Shown here piece after piece: positions 1-7,911 of a DNA stretch of 64,000 nt. Position numbers and translations under genes: made by a program. The stretch is from Macrococcoides equi. GTDB taxonomy: Bacteria; Bacillota; Bacilli; Staphylococcales; Staphylococcaceae. The notes below the pieces were generated by a model. That model made no database searches. It was given only the letters and a program-made list of their open reading frames with translations, and was not told the origin of the DNA. How positions within the stretch are numbered: position 1 is the stretch's first letter; each line of letters begins with the position of its first letter. The stretch lies in NCBI RefSeq assembly GCF_047425865.1, contig NZ_CP179735.1. One strand, written 5' to 3'.

Positions 1-410
1 CAGATATGACATGACTGATAAACACAAGATATCAGTCATGTGGCAGCAAAAATAAAGAAAAACAGATATGACGTGACTGATAAACACAAGATATCAGTCA
101 TGTGGCAGCAAAAATAAAGAGAAATAGATATGACATGACTGATAAACATAAGATATCAGTCATGTGGCAGCAAATATAAAGAGAAACAGATATGACGTGA
201 CTGATAAACACAAGATATCAGTCATGTGGAAACGAAAATAAAGAAAAACAGATATGACATGACTGATAAATACAAGATATCAGTCATGTGGCAGCAAATA
301 TAAAGAGAAATAGATATGACATGACTGATAAACACAAGATATCAGTCATATGGAAATGAAAATAAAGAAAAATAGATATGACGTGACTGATAAATATATA
401 TACAATCGCA
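1..410. repeat. Tandem array of 62-bp hairpin units
   Basis: Six full units begin at 1, 63, 125, 187, 249 and 311, and a truncated seventh begins at 373, so the period is exactly 62 bp. Each unit carries an inverted repeat with arms ACATGACTGATA and TATCAGTCATGT around a 9-nt loop. Where the left arm reads ACGTGACTGATA, the change gives a G-U pair in plus-strand RNA, so pairing survives. The unit at 311 has one mispair in its right arm. Unit 1 begins at the window edge, so the array probably continues to the left. It lies beyond the 3' end of the DUF2529 gene and has no coding frame, since 62 is not a multiple of three. Confidence 0.93.
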
Positions 411-437
411 TCACTTGCTCATCTCACCCACACCCTC

Positions 438-932
438 TTACTCTTCCACCAGCATTTCATGCATGACGCTGTATATCGCATAATAAATATAGTTCATCGC
501 CATGAGGTGTGGTGTGATAATACGGCTGAAGTCTTCAGTCGGCACTAATGCACGTGGTGTACTTAAGTCGATAAAGTTCATCGCATTGATACCTTCGTGT
601 TTATTGCACACAAGCACGTAATCGATGTCACGTGATTCTAAACTATCGACGAACGCGGCTGTACTTTCATCGTAGTTATCACTCATCACAAGCACACGGT
701 CAGTTGCATCGACTAGATTATCTGAAGTATAAATAGCTGCATCGAATAAATTTTCTTTACTACTCGCTACAAAGTCTTCAAAGTATTTCAAATCGCCAAA
801 GCCTTTAACGTAGATCTTTCCTTCACCTACGACTGCTTGTGCAAGTAATCTTCCGGCAATGTCTAACTCTGTTTCTTGCAAATCTATTCTTTTAAAGATA
901 CCATTAATTTGGGTATTCATAATTTTAAGCAT
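438..932 (-). CDS. DUF2529 family protein (YwjG-like)
   Basis: A 164-residue protein matching the DUF2529 family (B. subtilis YwjG), recognised from sequence and from its position beside the spo0F-like gene and fba, the order seen in Bacillus. Its fold looks like an alpha/beta sugar-isomerase (SIS-like) domain, and a middle stretch with VLVMSDNYDE resembles a phosphosugar-binding segment, but no catalytic function is known to me. The ATG at 932 follows GAGGG at good spacing on the minus strand. It is divergent from the receiver gene with a 65-bp shared upstream region. There is no signal peptide or membrane segment. Downstream, toward the window edge, is the 62-bp repeat array; pyrG would be expected further left. 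Confidence 0.8.
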   Translation of the reverse strand: MLKIMNTQINGIFKRIDLQETELDIAGRLLAQAVVGEGKIYVKGFGDLKYFEDFVASSKENLFDAAIYTSDNLVDATDRVLVMSDNYDESTAAFVDSLESRDIDYVLVCNKHEGINAMNFIDLSTPRALVPTEDFSRIITPHLMAMNYIYYAIYSVMHEMLVEE

Positions 933-997
933 GAAAATCCCTCTTTCTAAAATTATTACACTATATCATATCATAAATAATCAGGAGAAAGTATGCC

Positions 998-1345
998 ATG
1001 AAAATTCTAGTGGTTGATGATGAACCGAATATTCGCTTACTACTGCAGGAAATATTTAAGTTGAAGGGTTATACAACTGAACTTGCTGAAAACGGTAAAC
1101 GAGGTCTTGAAATGCTTAGGACAAATGACTATGATCTTGTATTTTTAGATCGTAAGATGCCTATAATGTCTGGCGATGAAGCTTTAAATGAACTGAGAAC
1201 TTTTTCCGATGTTCCCGTCTACCTTATTTCGGCTTTTCAGACGGACGAGCAGATTAAGTCTATTAAAGTGACAGGCGCTACTGGTGTGTTAATGAAGCCG
1301 TTTACAATTGACGAAGTTTTGAAAATTGCAGAAAACTTTGAATAA
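998..1345 (+). CDS. Spo0F-like stand-alone response regulator receiver
   Basis: A 115-residue CheY-type receiver without an output domain. The acidic pocket is VVDDE near residue 6, the phospho-acceptor Asp lies in FLDRKMP near residue 51, and the conserved Lys is in MKPF near residue 102, so it should be phosphorylatable. Single-domain form and position directly upstream of fba match Bacillus spo0F. No histidine kinase, Spo0B or Spo0A is in the window, and this family of cocci does not sporulate, so the partner is unknown. The start is ATG 998 with AGGAGA ten bases upstream; an out-of-frame ATG at 993 precedes it. It probably has its own promoter in the divergent region. Confidence 0.88.
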   Translation: MKILVVDDEPNIRLLLQEIFKLKGYTTELAENGKRGLEMLRTNDYDLVFLDRKMPIMSGDEALNELRTFSDVPVYLISAFQTDEQIKSIKVTGATGVLMKPFTIDEVLKIAENFE

Positions 1346-1383
1346 ATAAGACCATAAGACATGCAAAGAAGTAGTTGAAGTGC

Positions 1384-1389
1384 TATACT
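1384..1389 (+). promoter_or_regulatory. Extended -10 promoter of fba
   Basis: TGCTATACT is an extended -10 element (TG-n-TATACT), about 45 bp before the aldolase ATG. The -35 region is weak. This suggests fba has its own promoter as well as any read-through from the receiver gene. Confidence 0.55.
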
Positions 1390-1436
1390 AACGTTATAAA
1401 AATAGTGCATATGCACAAACGAGGAGGATATTATCC

Positions 1437-2294
1437 ATGCCATTAGTTTCTATGAAAGAAATGTTAATCAAAGCTAAAGAAGGTGGTTATGCTGTTGGTC
1501 AATACAACCTTAACAACCTTGAATACACTCAAGCAATTTTAGGTGCGACACAAGAAGAGAATGCTCCAGTTATCTTAGGGGTTTCTGAAGGTGCAGCTAA
1601 ATATATGGGTGGTTTCTATACAGTAGTGAAAATGGTCGAAGGTTTAATGCACGACATGAACATTACAGTTCCTGTTGCGATTCATTTAGATCACGGTTCA
1701 AGTTTCGAAAACTGTAAAGCAGCGATTGATGCTGGATTTACTTCTGTAATGATCGATGCTTCTCATCACTCATTTGAAGAAAACGTTGAAATTACAAGCA
1801 AAGTTGTAGAATATGCACATTCTAAAGGCGTTTCTGTTGAAGCGGAATTAGGACGCGTTGGTGGTCAGGAAGATGACGTTGTTTCTGATGGTGTTGTTTA
1901 TGCTGATGCTAAAGAATGTCAGGAATTAGTTAAGAAGACTGGTATCGATTGCTTAGCACCTGCTTTAGGTTCAGTTCACGGACCTTACAAAGGTGAACCA
2001 AACTTAGGTTTCAAAGAAATGGAAGAGATTGGTAACGCAACTGGTTTACCATTAGTATTACACGGTGGTACGGGTATCCCAACGAAAGATATCCAAAGAG
2101 CAATCTCTTTAGGTACTGCTAAAATCAACGTAAACACTGAAAACCAAATCCAATCTGCTAAAGCAGTACGTGATACTTTAAATAATGATGCTAACGTTTA
2201 TGATCCTCGTAAATACTTAGGACCTGCACGTGAAGCAATTAAAGCAACTGTTATTGGTAAAATTAAAGAATTTGGTACATCAAATAAAGCATAA
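1437..2294 (+). CDS. fba: Class II fructose-bisphosphate aldolase
   Basis: Cytoplasmic zinc-dependent aldolase that reversibly splits fructose 1,6-bisphosphate into dihydroxyacetone phosphate and glyceraldehyde 3-phosphate in glycolysis and gluconeogenesis. At 285 residues it has the usual class II length. Visible active-site parts are Asp85 and zinc ligand His86 in LDHGSS, a second zinc His181 in SVHGPYKGEP, and His209 in VLHGGTG. The ATG follows GAGGAGG at good spacing. A strong terminator follows at once, so it is transcribed separately from murZ. Codons are biased as in a highly expressed gene. Confidence 0.97.
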   Translation: MPLVSMKEMLIKAKEGGYAVGQYNLNNLEYTQAILGATQEENAPVILGVSEGAAKYMGGFYTVVKMVEGLMHDMNITVPVAIHLDHGSSFENCKAAIDAGFTSVMIDASHHSFEENVEITSKVVEYAHSKGVSVEAELGRVGGQEDDVVSDGVVYADAKECQELVKKTGIDCLAPALGSVHGPYKGEPNLGFKEMEEIGNATGLPLVLHGGTGIPTKDIQRAISLGTAKINVNTENQIQSAKAVRDTLNNDANVYDPRKYLGPAREAIKATVIGKIKEFGTSNKA

Positions 2295-2305
2295 TAAATA
2301 ATACG

Positions 2306-2342
2306 AAAGGTTAGTGCAGCGATATGTACTAGCCTTTTTTTC
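2306..2342 (+). terminator. Intrinsic terminator after fba
   Basis: The arms AAGGTTAGTGCA and TGTACTAGCCTT pair with G-U wobbles and are followed by a T run. Confidence 0.88.
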
Positions 2343-2391
2343 TTGACTAATTTTACCCTTTAGCTTATATTTGATTTCATGCTTTTTATTT

Positions 2392-2421
2392 TTGCAATCA
2401 TAAAATGAATTAGTTTATAAT
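2392..2421 (+). promoter_or_regulatory. Promoter of murZ
   Basis: TTGCAA, an 18-bp spacer, then TATAAT: a good SigA-type promoter about 60 bp before the murZ ATG. Confidence 0.65.
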
Positions 2422-2482
2422 AGAAAATAATGGACAATTAACTAAGATAAATGTGTGTGACTAAAGTTAAAGGAGTACAACC

Positions 2483-3742
2483 ATGTCAGAAGAAGTAATT
2501 AAAATAAGAGGTGGCAATCCTCTTAAAGGTTCAGTTCAAATCAGCGGAGCAAAAAATAGTGCAGTAGCATTAATTCCTGCGACACTTATGGCCAATAGTC
2601 CAGTTACATTAGAAGGTTTACCAGAAATCTCAGATGTTGTGACTTTAATGAGTTTACTTGAAGATTTAAATATTAAAACAACTTTAGAAGGTGACCGTTT
2701 AACAGTAGATCCGTCAGATGCTGTGAATATGCCACTTCCTAACCATAAAGTACAATCATTACGTGCATCATATTATATGATGGGTGCAATGCTTGGTAAA
2801 TTTAAAAAATGTGTCATTGGGTTACCAGGTGGTTGTCCGTTAGGGCCACGTCCGATTGATCAGCACATCAAAGGTTTTGAAGCATTAGGGGCTACAGTTA
2901 CGAATGAAGCTGGCGGTATGTACCTGGAAGCGAAAGAGTTAAAGGGTGCTAAAATTTTCCTTGATGTCGTGTCAGTAGGTGCAACGATTAATATCATGCT
3001 TGCTGCTTCGATGGCGAAAGGTAAAACTGTTATTGAAAATGCTGCAAAAGAACCTGAGATTGTTGATGTTGCAACTCTTTTAAATAATATGGGTGCTAAA
3101 ATTCGTGGTGCCGGAACTGATACACTAAAAATTGAAGGTGTTGAATCACTTCAAGGTACAACACACACAATTATTCCTGACCGTATTGAAGCGGGTACAT
3201 ATATGTGTGCTGCTGCAATGATGGGCGAGGAAGTAATGATTGAAAATATTATTCCATTACACATGGAGCCATTAACGGCAAAGCTTATTGAAATGGGTGT
3301 AGACGTTCAGATCGGTGAAGACAAAGCGTTAATCTCTAGACCGGACAAATACCAACCAGTCACGATTACAACAAATGTTTATCCTGGATTTGCTACAGAC
3401 TTACAACAACCCTTTACACCGCTATTATTTATGGCAGAAGGTCAAAGTACGATTACGGATACTATTTATCCGGCACGCTTCAAACATGTAGATGAATTAT
3501 CACGTATGAGTGGTGATATTTCAGAAACAGGCGGCACAGCGGTGATTAAACCTTCTCGTTTATCAGGTGCAGAAGTTGCTGCCAGTGACTTACGTGCAGG
3601 TGCATGTCTTGTTATTGCTGGTCTTGCAGCAGAAGGTGTAACGACTGTCTATAACGTTAAGCATATTGACCGTGGGTATAGTGGTATTGTTGAAAAGCTT
3701 AAAGCATTAGGTGCAGATATCTGGAGAGAAACAATCGAATAA
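2483..3742 (+). CDS. murZ: UDP-N-acetylglucosamine 1-carboxyvinyltransferase 2
   Basis: Adds enolpyruvate from PEP to UDP-GlcNAc, the first committed step of peptidoglycan synthesis, in the cytoplasm. The 419-residue EPSP-synthase-like fold includes the UDP-GlcNAc-binding start SGAKNSAV and catalytic Cys118 in PGGCPLGPRP, the residue that fosfomycin alkylates. A second paralogue, murAA, lies at 22971 after the atp operon. The pair and their neighbourhoods match Staphylococcus murZ (next to fba) and murA (next to fabZ), and context decides which is which. The ATG follows AAAGGAG. It has its own promoter and its own terminator. Confidence 0.95.
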   Translation: MSEEVIKIRGGNPLKGSVQISGAKNSAVALIPATLMANSPVTLEGLPEISDVVTLMSLLEDLNIKTTLEGDRLTVDPSDAVNMPLPNHKVQSLRASYYMMGAMLGKFKKCVIGLPGGCPLGPRPIDQHIKGFEALGATVTNEAGGMYLEAKELKGAKIFLDVVSVGATINIMLAASMAKGKTVIENAAKEPEIVDVATLLNNMGAKIRGAGTDTLKIEGVESLQGTTHTIIPDRIEAGTYMCAAAMMGEEVMIENIIPLHMEPLTAKLIEMGVDVQIGEDKALISRPDKYQPVTITTNVYPGFATDLQQPFTPLLFMAEGQSTITDTIYPARFKHVDELSRMSGDISETGGTAVIKPSRLSGAEVAASDLRAGACLVIAGLAAEGVTTVYNVKHIDRGYSGIVEKLKALGADIWRETIE

Positions 3743-3756
3743 TATATTAAGATAAA

Positions 3757-3779
3757 GACGGCGAACTGCCGTTTTTTTT
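3757..3779 (+). terminator. Intrinsic terminator after murZ
   Basis: Arms ACGGC and GCCGT with a 5-nt loop, followed by eight T. Confidence 0.85.
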
Positions 3780-3782
3780 CTT

Positions 3783-3828
3783 GATATATAAAAAATATAC
3801 TTGATATATTTTTTATATCATTTATACT
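3783..3828 (+). promoter_or_regulatory. Promoter with inverted-repeat operator for the HxlR gene
   Basis: TTGATA at 3801-3806, a 16-bp spacer and TATACT at 3823-3828 form a good SigA promoter. An AT-rich inverted repeat spans 3783-3799 and 3805-3819 and overlaps the -35 box and spacer. That is the usual place for an autorepressor operator, so binding by the regulator itself is likely. This is inference. Confidence 0.6.
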
Positions 3829-3852
3829 GTTAATATAAAAGAGGTGATTAAT

Positions 3853-4182
3853 ATGGAAATTTGTCCGTATTTAGAAGAAACATTTAAAATTCTCGGTCGT
3901 AGCTGGAATGGCTTACTTATAAATTATTTATCGCGCTCAGAAGATCGTTCTGCACATTTTTCTGATATGAAACGTGACTTAAAATCAATTACGCCACGTG
4001 CGTTAAGTTTGAAATTAAGTGAGTTAGCTGAATGGGGTTTAGTTGAGAAGAAGGTCATCTCAACAACACCATTATCGATTAAATATGTTTTGACTGACAA
4101 AGGCTATGCCTTATCTCAAGCGATGCATCCTATTGAAGAATGGGCGCAGCAACATTTAGAGCTTGATCAAAAGAAAGCATAA
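3853..4182 (+). CDS. HxlR-family winged-helix transcriptional regulator
   Basis: A 109-residue DNA-binding protein of the HxlR family. The single domain runs CPYLEETFKILGRSW..., then a helix-turn-helix with FSDMKRDLKSITPRALSLKLSELAEWGLVEKK, and a beta wing. A cysteine at position 4 sits where some HxlR-family redox sensors carry their reactive Cys, so thiol sensing is possible but unproven. The start is ATG 3853, because GAGGTGA lies five bases upstream; an in-frame GTG at 3844 lies inside that ribosome-binding site. It is monocistronic between two terminators, with an inverted repeat over its promoter. Confidence 0.88.
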   Translation: MEICPYLEETFKILGRSWNGLLINYLSRSEDRSAHFSDMKRDLKSITPRALSLKLSELAEWGLVEKKVISTTPLSIKYVLTDKGYALSQAMHPIEEWAQQHLELDQKKA

Positions 4183-4187
4183 CGCCA

Positions 4188-4219
4188 AGGGTGTAGACTA
4201 ATATGTCTGCACCTTTTTT
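4188..4219 (+). terminator. Intrinsic terminator after the HxlR gene
   Basis: GGTGTAGAC pairs with GTCTGCACC (one G-U), followed by six T. Confidence 0.87.
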
Positions 4220-4332
4220 ATTTCAATAAGTATTAAAATTATATTACCAAAATTAACTAAAGGCACGCATAATGTCTTAATGTGTTATACTAATAACGAT
4301 GTTACATATCTAATGCAAAGAGGAGAATGTTT

Positions 4333-5310
4333 ATGGAACGTAGTTTATCAATGGAGTTAGTCAGAGTAACTGAGGCAGCAGCGCTTAAGAGTGCACGCTG
4401 GGTAGGTAAGGGTTTGAAAAATGAAGCTGATGATGCAGCGACGACTGCAATGCGTGAAGTGTTTGATACAATTCCTATGGATGGTGTCGTTGTTATCGGT
4501 GAAGGTGAAATGGATGAAGCACCGATGTTATATATTGGTGAAGAATTGGGAACTAAAGAGGGTCCTCAAATCGATATCGCAGTTGATCCGCTTGAAGGTA
4601 CAACTTTAGTTGCTGAAGGTTCATGGAACGCAATGACTGTACTTGCAGTTGGTGACAGAGGAACATTATTACATGCACCAGATATGTATATGGAGAAAAT
4701 TGCTGTGGGTCCTGATTGTGTAGGTGTCGTAGATATTTCTAAATCTGTTACTGAAAACTTACAAGCCGTAGCGAAAGCTAAAGGAAAAGATATTTCTGAC
4801 GTGACAGCTACCTTACTTAATCGTGAACGTCATGCGGGAATCATTAAAGAAATCCGTGAAGCAGGAGCACGTATTAAATTAATCGAGCACGGAGATGTAG
4901 CGGGTGCGATTAATACTGCTTTTGACTTCACAGGTGTAGATATTCTATTTGGTTCTGGTGGCGCACCGGAAGGAGTTATCGCAGCTGTAGGTATTAAAGC
5001 GCTGGGCGGAGACTTCCAAGGTATTTTATTACCTGAAGATGCTGAGCAGGAAGAACGTTGTCGTAAGATGGGAATCGAACCAAATACGGTATTACAATTA
5101 GATGATATGGTTAAAGGTGATGACGCAATCTTTGCTGCGACTGCAGTGACAGATGGTGAATTAATGAAAGGCGTTCAGTTTAAAGGTGGCTACGCAGAAA
5201 CACATTCATTAGTAATGCGTGCGAAATCTGGTACTGTACGTTTCGTTCAAGGTCGTCATAGTCTTGATAAAAAGCCTGGTTTAGTTATCAATGATCAGGA
5301 AACAATCTAG
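4333..5310 (+). CDS. glpX: Class II fructose-1,6-bisphosphatase
   Basis: Hydrolyses fructose 1,6-bisphosphate to fructose 6-phosphate in gluconeogenesis. The 325-residue protein has the GlpX metal-binding motifs GEGEMDEAPML (residues 56-66) and DPLEGT (85-90). The ATG at 4333 is preferred: AGGAG at 4321-4325 is seven bases upstream of it but only one base from the in-frame ATG at 4327. The same product begins MERSLSMELVRVTEAAA, as GlpX proteins usually do. It stands between terminators, with TATACT in the upstream region. With fba in the same window it forms the reversible FBP node. Confidence 0.95.
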   Translation: MERSLSMELVRVTEAAALKSARWVGKGLKNEADDAATTAMREVFDTIPMDGVVVIGEGEMDEAPMLYIGEELGTKEGPQIDIAVDPLEGTTLVAEGSWNAMTVLAVGDRGTLLHAPDMYMEKIAVGPDCVGVVDISKSVTENLQAVAKAKGKDISDVTATLLNRERHAGIIKEIREAGARIKLIEHGDVAGAINTAFDFTGVDILFGSGGAPEGVIAAVGIKALGGDFQGILLPEDAEQEERCRKMGIEPNTVLQLDDMVKGDDAIFAATAVTDGELMKGVQFKGGYAETHSLVMRAKSGTVRFVQGRHSLDKKPGLVINDQETI

Positions 5311-5321
5311 TTGATATTTTT

Positions 5322-5349
5322 AAGCTTGAGTTTACGCTCAAGCTTTTTC
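5322..5349 (+). terminator. Intrinsic terminator after glpX
   Basis: Perfect 9-bp stem AAGCTTGAG / CTCAAGCTT with a 6-nt loop, followed by five T. Confidence 0.92.
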
Positions 5350-5479
5350 TTTTTGTTAAAACATGTTAAACTATCAAATGATAATCCTCGTAAATTCTTC
5401 TGTTCTTCTTTTTGAATTTTCCAAAATGAGTGCATACAGTTAAATCGATATATTAATTAAATAAGAAATGGGTGTTGAA

Positions 5480-6796
5480 ATGGTTGAAAAAGTGAGAACT
5501 AGCCCTCAATATGAGTCTTTTCACGAGTTATATAAAAATCATACTACAAAAGCATTAACAGCTAGAGCGAAAGAACTTGGCTTGGTGAATTACAGTAAGT
5601 TAAATAAAAAAGAATTAGTACTTGCCATTATGGAGAAACAAATGGAGAAAGACGGCAATTACTATATGGAGGGTATATTAGATGATATCCAGCCGGATGG
5701 TTACGGGTTTTTAAGAACGGTTAACTACTCTAAGGGTGAGAAAGATATCTATATTTCTGCCAGTCAGATTCGTCGTTTTGAAATTAAGAAAGGTGATAAA
5801 GTTACGGGTAAAGTACGTAAACCGAAAGAAAATGAAAAGTATTACGGCTTGCTTCAAGTGGACTTTGTGAATGATCAGAACGCAGAAGAAGTGAAGAAAC
5901 GTCCTCACTTCCAGGCGCTTACACCGCTATATCCAGATCAGCGTATTAATCTTGAAACAACAAAGACAGCTTATTCAACACGTATTATGGATTTAGTAAC
6001 ACCAATTGGATTTGGTCAGCGTGGTATGATTGTGGCGCCACCGAAAGCTGGTAAGACGTCTTTACTTAAAGAAATTGCTAATGCAATTTGCGTCAATCAC
6101 CCCGAAGCGAAACTCTTTATCTTACTGGTTGGAGAACGTCCTGAAGAGGTAACGGATCTTGAACGTTCAGTAGAAGCAGCAGAAGTAGTCCATTCAACGT
6201 TTGATGAGCCACCGGAACATCACGTTAAAGTTGCTGAGTTATTACTGGAACGTGCGAAACGGCTCGTTGAGATTGGTGAAGATGTCATCATCCTGATGGA
6301 TTCGATTACACGTTTAGCACGTGCGTATAACTTAGTCATTCCGCCAAGTGGCCGTACTTTATCAGGTGGGTTAGATCCAGCAAGTCTTCATCGTCCGAAA
6401 GCCTTCTTTGGTGCAGCGCGTAATATTGAAGCAGGTGGTAGTTTGACGATTCTGTCAACAGCACTTGTGGAAACAGGTTCTCGTATGGATGATATGATTT
6501 ACGAAGAGTTCAAAGGGACTGGAAATATGGAACTTACGCTTGATCGAAAGTTAGCAGAAAAACGTATTTATCCGGCAATAGATATTCGTCGTAGTTCGAC
6601 ACGTAAGGAAGAATTATTACTGGATAAAAAAGAATTAGAGATGGTATGGCAGCTTAGAAATCTATTTACTGATAGCAATGACTTTACAGAACGTTTCTTA
6701 CGTCGCCTGAAACAAAGTGAATCAAATGAAGATTTCTTTAAGCAGCTTGGTGAACGCATGGTAGAAAGTGCGAAGACCGGTAAACCAATCATTTAA
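5480..6796 (+). CDS. rho: Transcription termination factor Rho
   Basis: Hexameric RNA-dependent ATPase that ends transcription and suppresses antisense RNA. The 438-residue protein has an N-terminal helical Rho-N domain (to about residue 55), a cold-shock-like RNA-binding domain (about 60-135), and a RecA-type motor with P-loop APPKAGKT (186-193) and Walker B ILMDSITRLARAYN. I prefer ATG 5480, which follows GGGTG at normal spacing and gives the family-typical start before RTSPQYESFHELYKN. An in-frame ATG at 5468 would add four residues and lacks a ribosome-binding site. A 130-bp leader with no clear hairpin separates it from the glpX terminator. Confidence 0.96.
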   Translation: MVEKVRTSPQYESFHELYKNHTTKALTARAKELGLVNYSKLNKKELVLAIMEKQMEKDGNYYMEGILDDIQPDGYGFLRTVNYSKGEKDIYISASQIRRFEIKKGDKVTGKVRKPKENEKYYGLLQVDFVNDQNAEEVKKRPHFQALTPLYPDQRINLETTKTAYSTRIMDLVTPIGFGQRGMIVAPPKAGKTSLLKEIANAICVNHPEAKLFILLVGERPEEVTDLERSVEAAEVVHSTFDEPPEHHVKVAELLLERAKRLVEIGEDVIILMDSITRLARAYNLVIPPSGRTLSGGLDPASLHRPKAFFGAARNIEAGGSLTILSTALVETGSRMDDMIYEEFKGTGNMELTLDRKLAEKRIYPAIDIRRSSTRKEELLLDKKELEMVWQLRNLFTDSNDFTERFLRRLKQSESNEDFFKQLGERMVESAKTGKPII

Positions 6797-6805
6797 AAAA
6801 TAAGG

Positions 6806-6834
6806 TTGCATTTTTATAGTGAGACGTATATAAT
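6806..6834 (+). promoter_or_regulatory. Strong promoter of rpmE2
   Basis: TTGCAT, a 17-bp spacer and TATAAT. Transcription would start near 6841 and give a leader of about 70 nt. A 7-bp perfect hairpin (CGTGAAA / TTTCACG, 6848-6864) sits at the start of that leader, with no T run, so it is not a terminator. Confidence 0.75.
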
Positions 6835-6912
6835 ATGTAAGTATTGACGTGAAAATATTTCACGAATAAACTCTGTTCCAGATGGTTCAGGGCAAAGGAG
6901 CTGAAAACAATT

Positions 6913-7167
6913 ATGAAACCAGGAATTCACCCAGATTACCATAAAGTAATCTTCTTAGATTCTACGACAGACTACAAATTCTTAAGTGGATCTACACGTA
7001 CATCAAATGAAACTATGACTTGGGAAGATGGTAACGAGTACCCAGTTATCCGTTTGGATATCTCTTCTGACTCTCACCCATTCTACACAGGCCGTCAAAA
7101 ATTCGCATCTGCGGATGGACGTGTTGAACGTTTCAACAAAAAATTCGGTCTTAAGTCAAAAAACTAA
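6913..7167 (+). CDS. rpmE2: Ribosomal protein L31 type B
   Basis: An 84-residue large-subunit protein. It is the zinc-free type B form: there are no cysteines, and the type B extension with SHPFYTGRQKF and RVERFNKKFG is present. The ATG follows AAAGGAG. It has its own promoter and terminator between rho and tdk, which is the conserved order in Firmicutes. In species carrying both types, type B replaces zinc-binding L31 under zinc limitation. No second copy and no Zur-like operator is visible here, so it may be the only L31. Confidence 0.96.
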   Translation: MKPGIHPDYHKVIFLDSTTDYKFLSGSTRTSNETMTWEDGNEYPVIRLDISSDSHPFYTGRQKFASADGRVERFNKKFGLKSKN

Positions 7168-7179
7168 TACTGAAGCTTT

Positions 7180-7213
7180 AAACTCTTATACCAATTGGTG
7201 TAGGAGTTTTTTA
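7180..7213 (+). terminator. Intrinsic terminator after rpmE2
   Basis: AACTCTTATACC pairs with GGTGTAGGAGTT with wobbles, followed by a T run. Confidence 0.88.
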
Positions 7214-7254
7214 TTTGACTGTTAAATGAAATGTAAACGTGTGTTGAATTATGA

Positions 7255-7260
7255 TATAAT
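7255..7260 (+). promoter_or_regulatory. Extended -10 promoter of tdk-prfA
   Basis: TGATATAAT is an extended -10 element 34 bp before the tdk ATG. The -35 region is poor. Confidence 0.5.
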
Positions 7261-7293
7261 AAAGCGATTATGACTTAAAAGGTGGCATTATTG

Positions 7294-7869
7294 ATGTATG
7301 AGCATTATCATTCAGGTTGGATAGAATGTATTACAGGAAGTATGTTTAGTGGTAAAAGTGAAGAGTTAATTCGTCGTGTACGTCGCGGCCTTTTTGCGAA
7401 ACAGCAGGTCATTGTCTTTAAACCTTCCATAGATGATCGTTACAGTGATTTAGAAGTTGTTTCACATAATGGTAATAAAATAGAGGCAGTGAATGTTTCG
7501 CACTCTTCTGAGATTATGGAGCATGTGAAAAGTGATCATGATATTATCGCGATTGATGAAATTCAGTTTTTTGATAATGATATTGTCGGTGTGGCAACGC
7601 AGCTCGCCGAAGAAGGATATCGCGTTATTACTGCAGGACTGGATATGGATTTTAGAGGGGTGCCGTTTGAACCGGTTCCTGAAATTATGGCAGTCGCAGA
7701 GCATGTGACAAAATTACAGGCGGTGTGTTCAGTCTGTGGTGCACCAAGCTCCAGAACACAACGCTTAATTGACGGAAAGCCCGCGCGATTCGATGATCCG
7801 ATTATTTTAGTGGGTGCAAAAGAAAGTTATGAGCCAAGATGCAGGGAGCATCATATTGTTCCGAAGTAA
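7294..7869 (+). CDS. tdk: Thymidine kinase
   Basis: Phosphorylates thymidine to dTMP in the pyrimidine salvage pathway. The 191-residue type II enzyme has P-loop GSMFSGKS (residues 15-22), the DxE motif AIDEIQFF, and a C-terminal zinc site built from CSVCG and CREHH. ATG 7294 is chosen because AAAAGGTGG lies eight bases upstream and the product then starts MYEHYHSGWIEC, like staphylococcal Tdk. An in-frame GTG at 7282 lies within the ribosome-binding site. It is followed 42 bp later by prfA. Confidence 0.95.
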   Translation: MYEHYHSGWIECITGSMFSGKSEELIRRVRRGLFAKQQVIVFKPSIDDRYSDLEVVSHNGNKIEAVNVSHSSEIMEHVKSDHDIIAIDEIQFFDNDIVGVATQLAEEGYRVITAGLDMDFRGVPFEPVPEIMAVAEHVTKLQAVCSVCGAPSSRTQRLIDGKPARFDDPIILVGAKESYEPRCREHHIVPK

Positions 7870-7911
7870 GATGTAAATCAATATAAATTAATGATAAAAA
7901 GGAGTAATCAT

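Noticed and set aside
1..410. Possible CRISPR array
   Set aside because: The whole 62-bp unit repeats, with no unique spacers and no cas genes.
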